A DNA stretch of 64,000 nt, from assembly GCA_964472675.1 (NCBI GenBank), contig CAYYLO010000003.1, positions 17,467 through 81,466 of the forward strand, read 5' to 3'. Each line of letters begins with the position of its first letter. Within the stretch, counting starts at the first letter, position 1. Positions 64,000-64,000 of the stretch are shown in pieces. The DNA comes from 01-FULL-43-15b sp964472675 (lineage in GTDB: Bacteria; Patescibacteriota; Microgenomatia; UBA8517; UBA10165). Position numbers and translations under genes: made by a program. Under the pieces are notes generated by a model. It was not told the DNA's origin. It saw only the letters and a program-made list of their open reading frames with translations, and searched no databases.

Positions 64000-64000
64000 A

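Overview
The window looks like part of a reduced bacterial genome of the Candidate Phyla Radiation (Patescibacteria), most likely a Microgenomates-type lineage. This is inferred from gene content and not from a marker-gene tree. The supporting features are a UvrC without its C-terminal HhH domain, a cupin-type glucose-6-phosphate isomerase, large membrane-anchored fibronectin/SdrD-like surface proteins, AT-rich DNA with very short gaps, and many genes whose -10 box lies only 5-8 nt before the start codon (leaderless mRNAs). TGA is used as a normal stop.

Layout. 0-20 kb is accessory and patchy. It holds the 3' end of a VirB4-like ATPase broken by a palindromic insert, a BRO-N protein, a GIY-YIG nuclease, orphan small genes, an M16 peptidase with a glycosyltransferase, a CHRD-like protein, PAP2, cupin PGI, GNAT and DUF2795 genes, and a tRNA cluster (Leu, Leu, Gln, Val). 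Next to the cluster are a truncated serine recombinase, a gene-free, G-poor AT-rich block with a 22-bp palindrome, a kinase-like protein, DUF4145, XRE, a PLD-type protein, PspC, tRNA-Phe, tRNA-Gly and an RHH/RelE toxin-antitoxin pair. Copies of a decayed tRNA-3'-like repeat lie at 1.2 kb and 19.9 kb, bracketing this region.

20-54 kb is mostly core: a solute-binding protein with secG, a holin-like membrane protein, uvrC overlapping a transglutaminase, a secreted HExxH protein, a REP-associated transposase (RAYT) with its REP repeats, uvrA-uvrB, lexA, rsmI, gpmI, eno-ppsA (lower glycolysis/gluconeogenesis), a surface-protein cluster with a 1318-residue HExxH protein, a phosphohexomutase carrying an in-frame REP copy, a holA-like gene, a phage-type metallopeptidase, an EF-like small protein, ruvC, typA and a cyclophilin.

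54-64 kb is a second accessory/signalling zone. It holds a BrnTA toxin-antitoxin pair, tRNA-Lys, a PIF1-like helicase, two GAF histidine kinases, a histidine-phosphatase-like protein, a P-loop NTPase, a SAM methyltransferase, a divergent single-domain response regulator with a 14-bp operator-like palindrome between them, a KGG-type stress protein, a frameshifted second RAYT inside 45-bp perfect inverted repeats, and tRNA-Glu. The methyltransferase, kinase and NTPase genes overlap or abut and very likely form one operon. This is the best candidate here for an uncharacterised signalling system.

Several genes are frameshifted (the second RAYT, a NadR-like kinase, a coiled-coil protein, the gene ahead of the serine recombinase). 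From one sequence, real decay cannot be told from assembly error.
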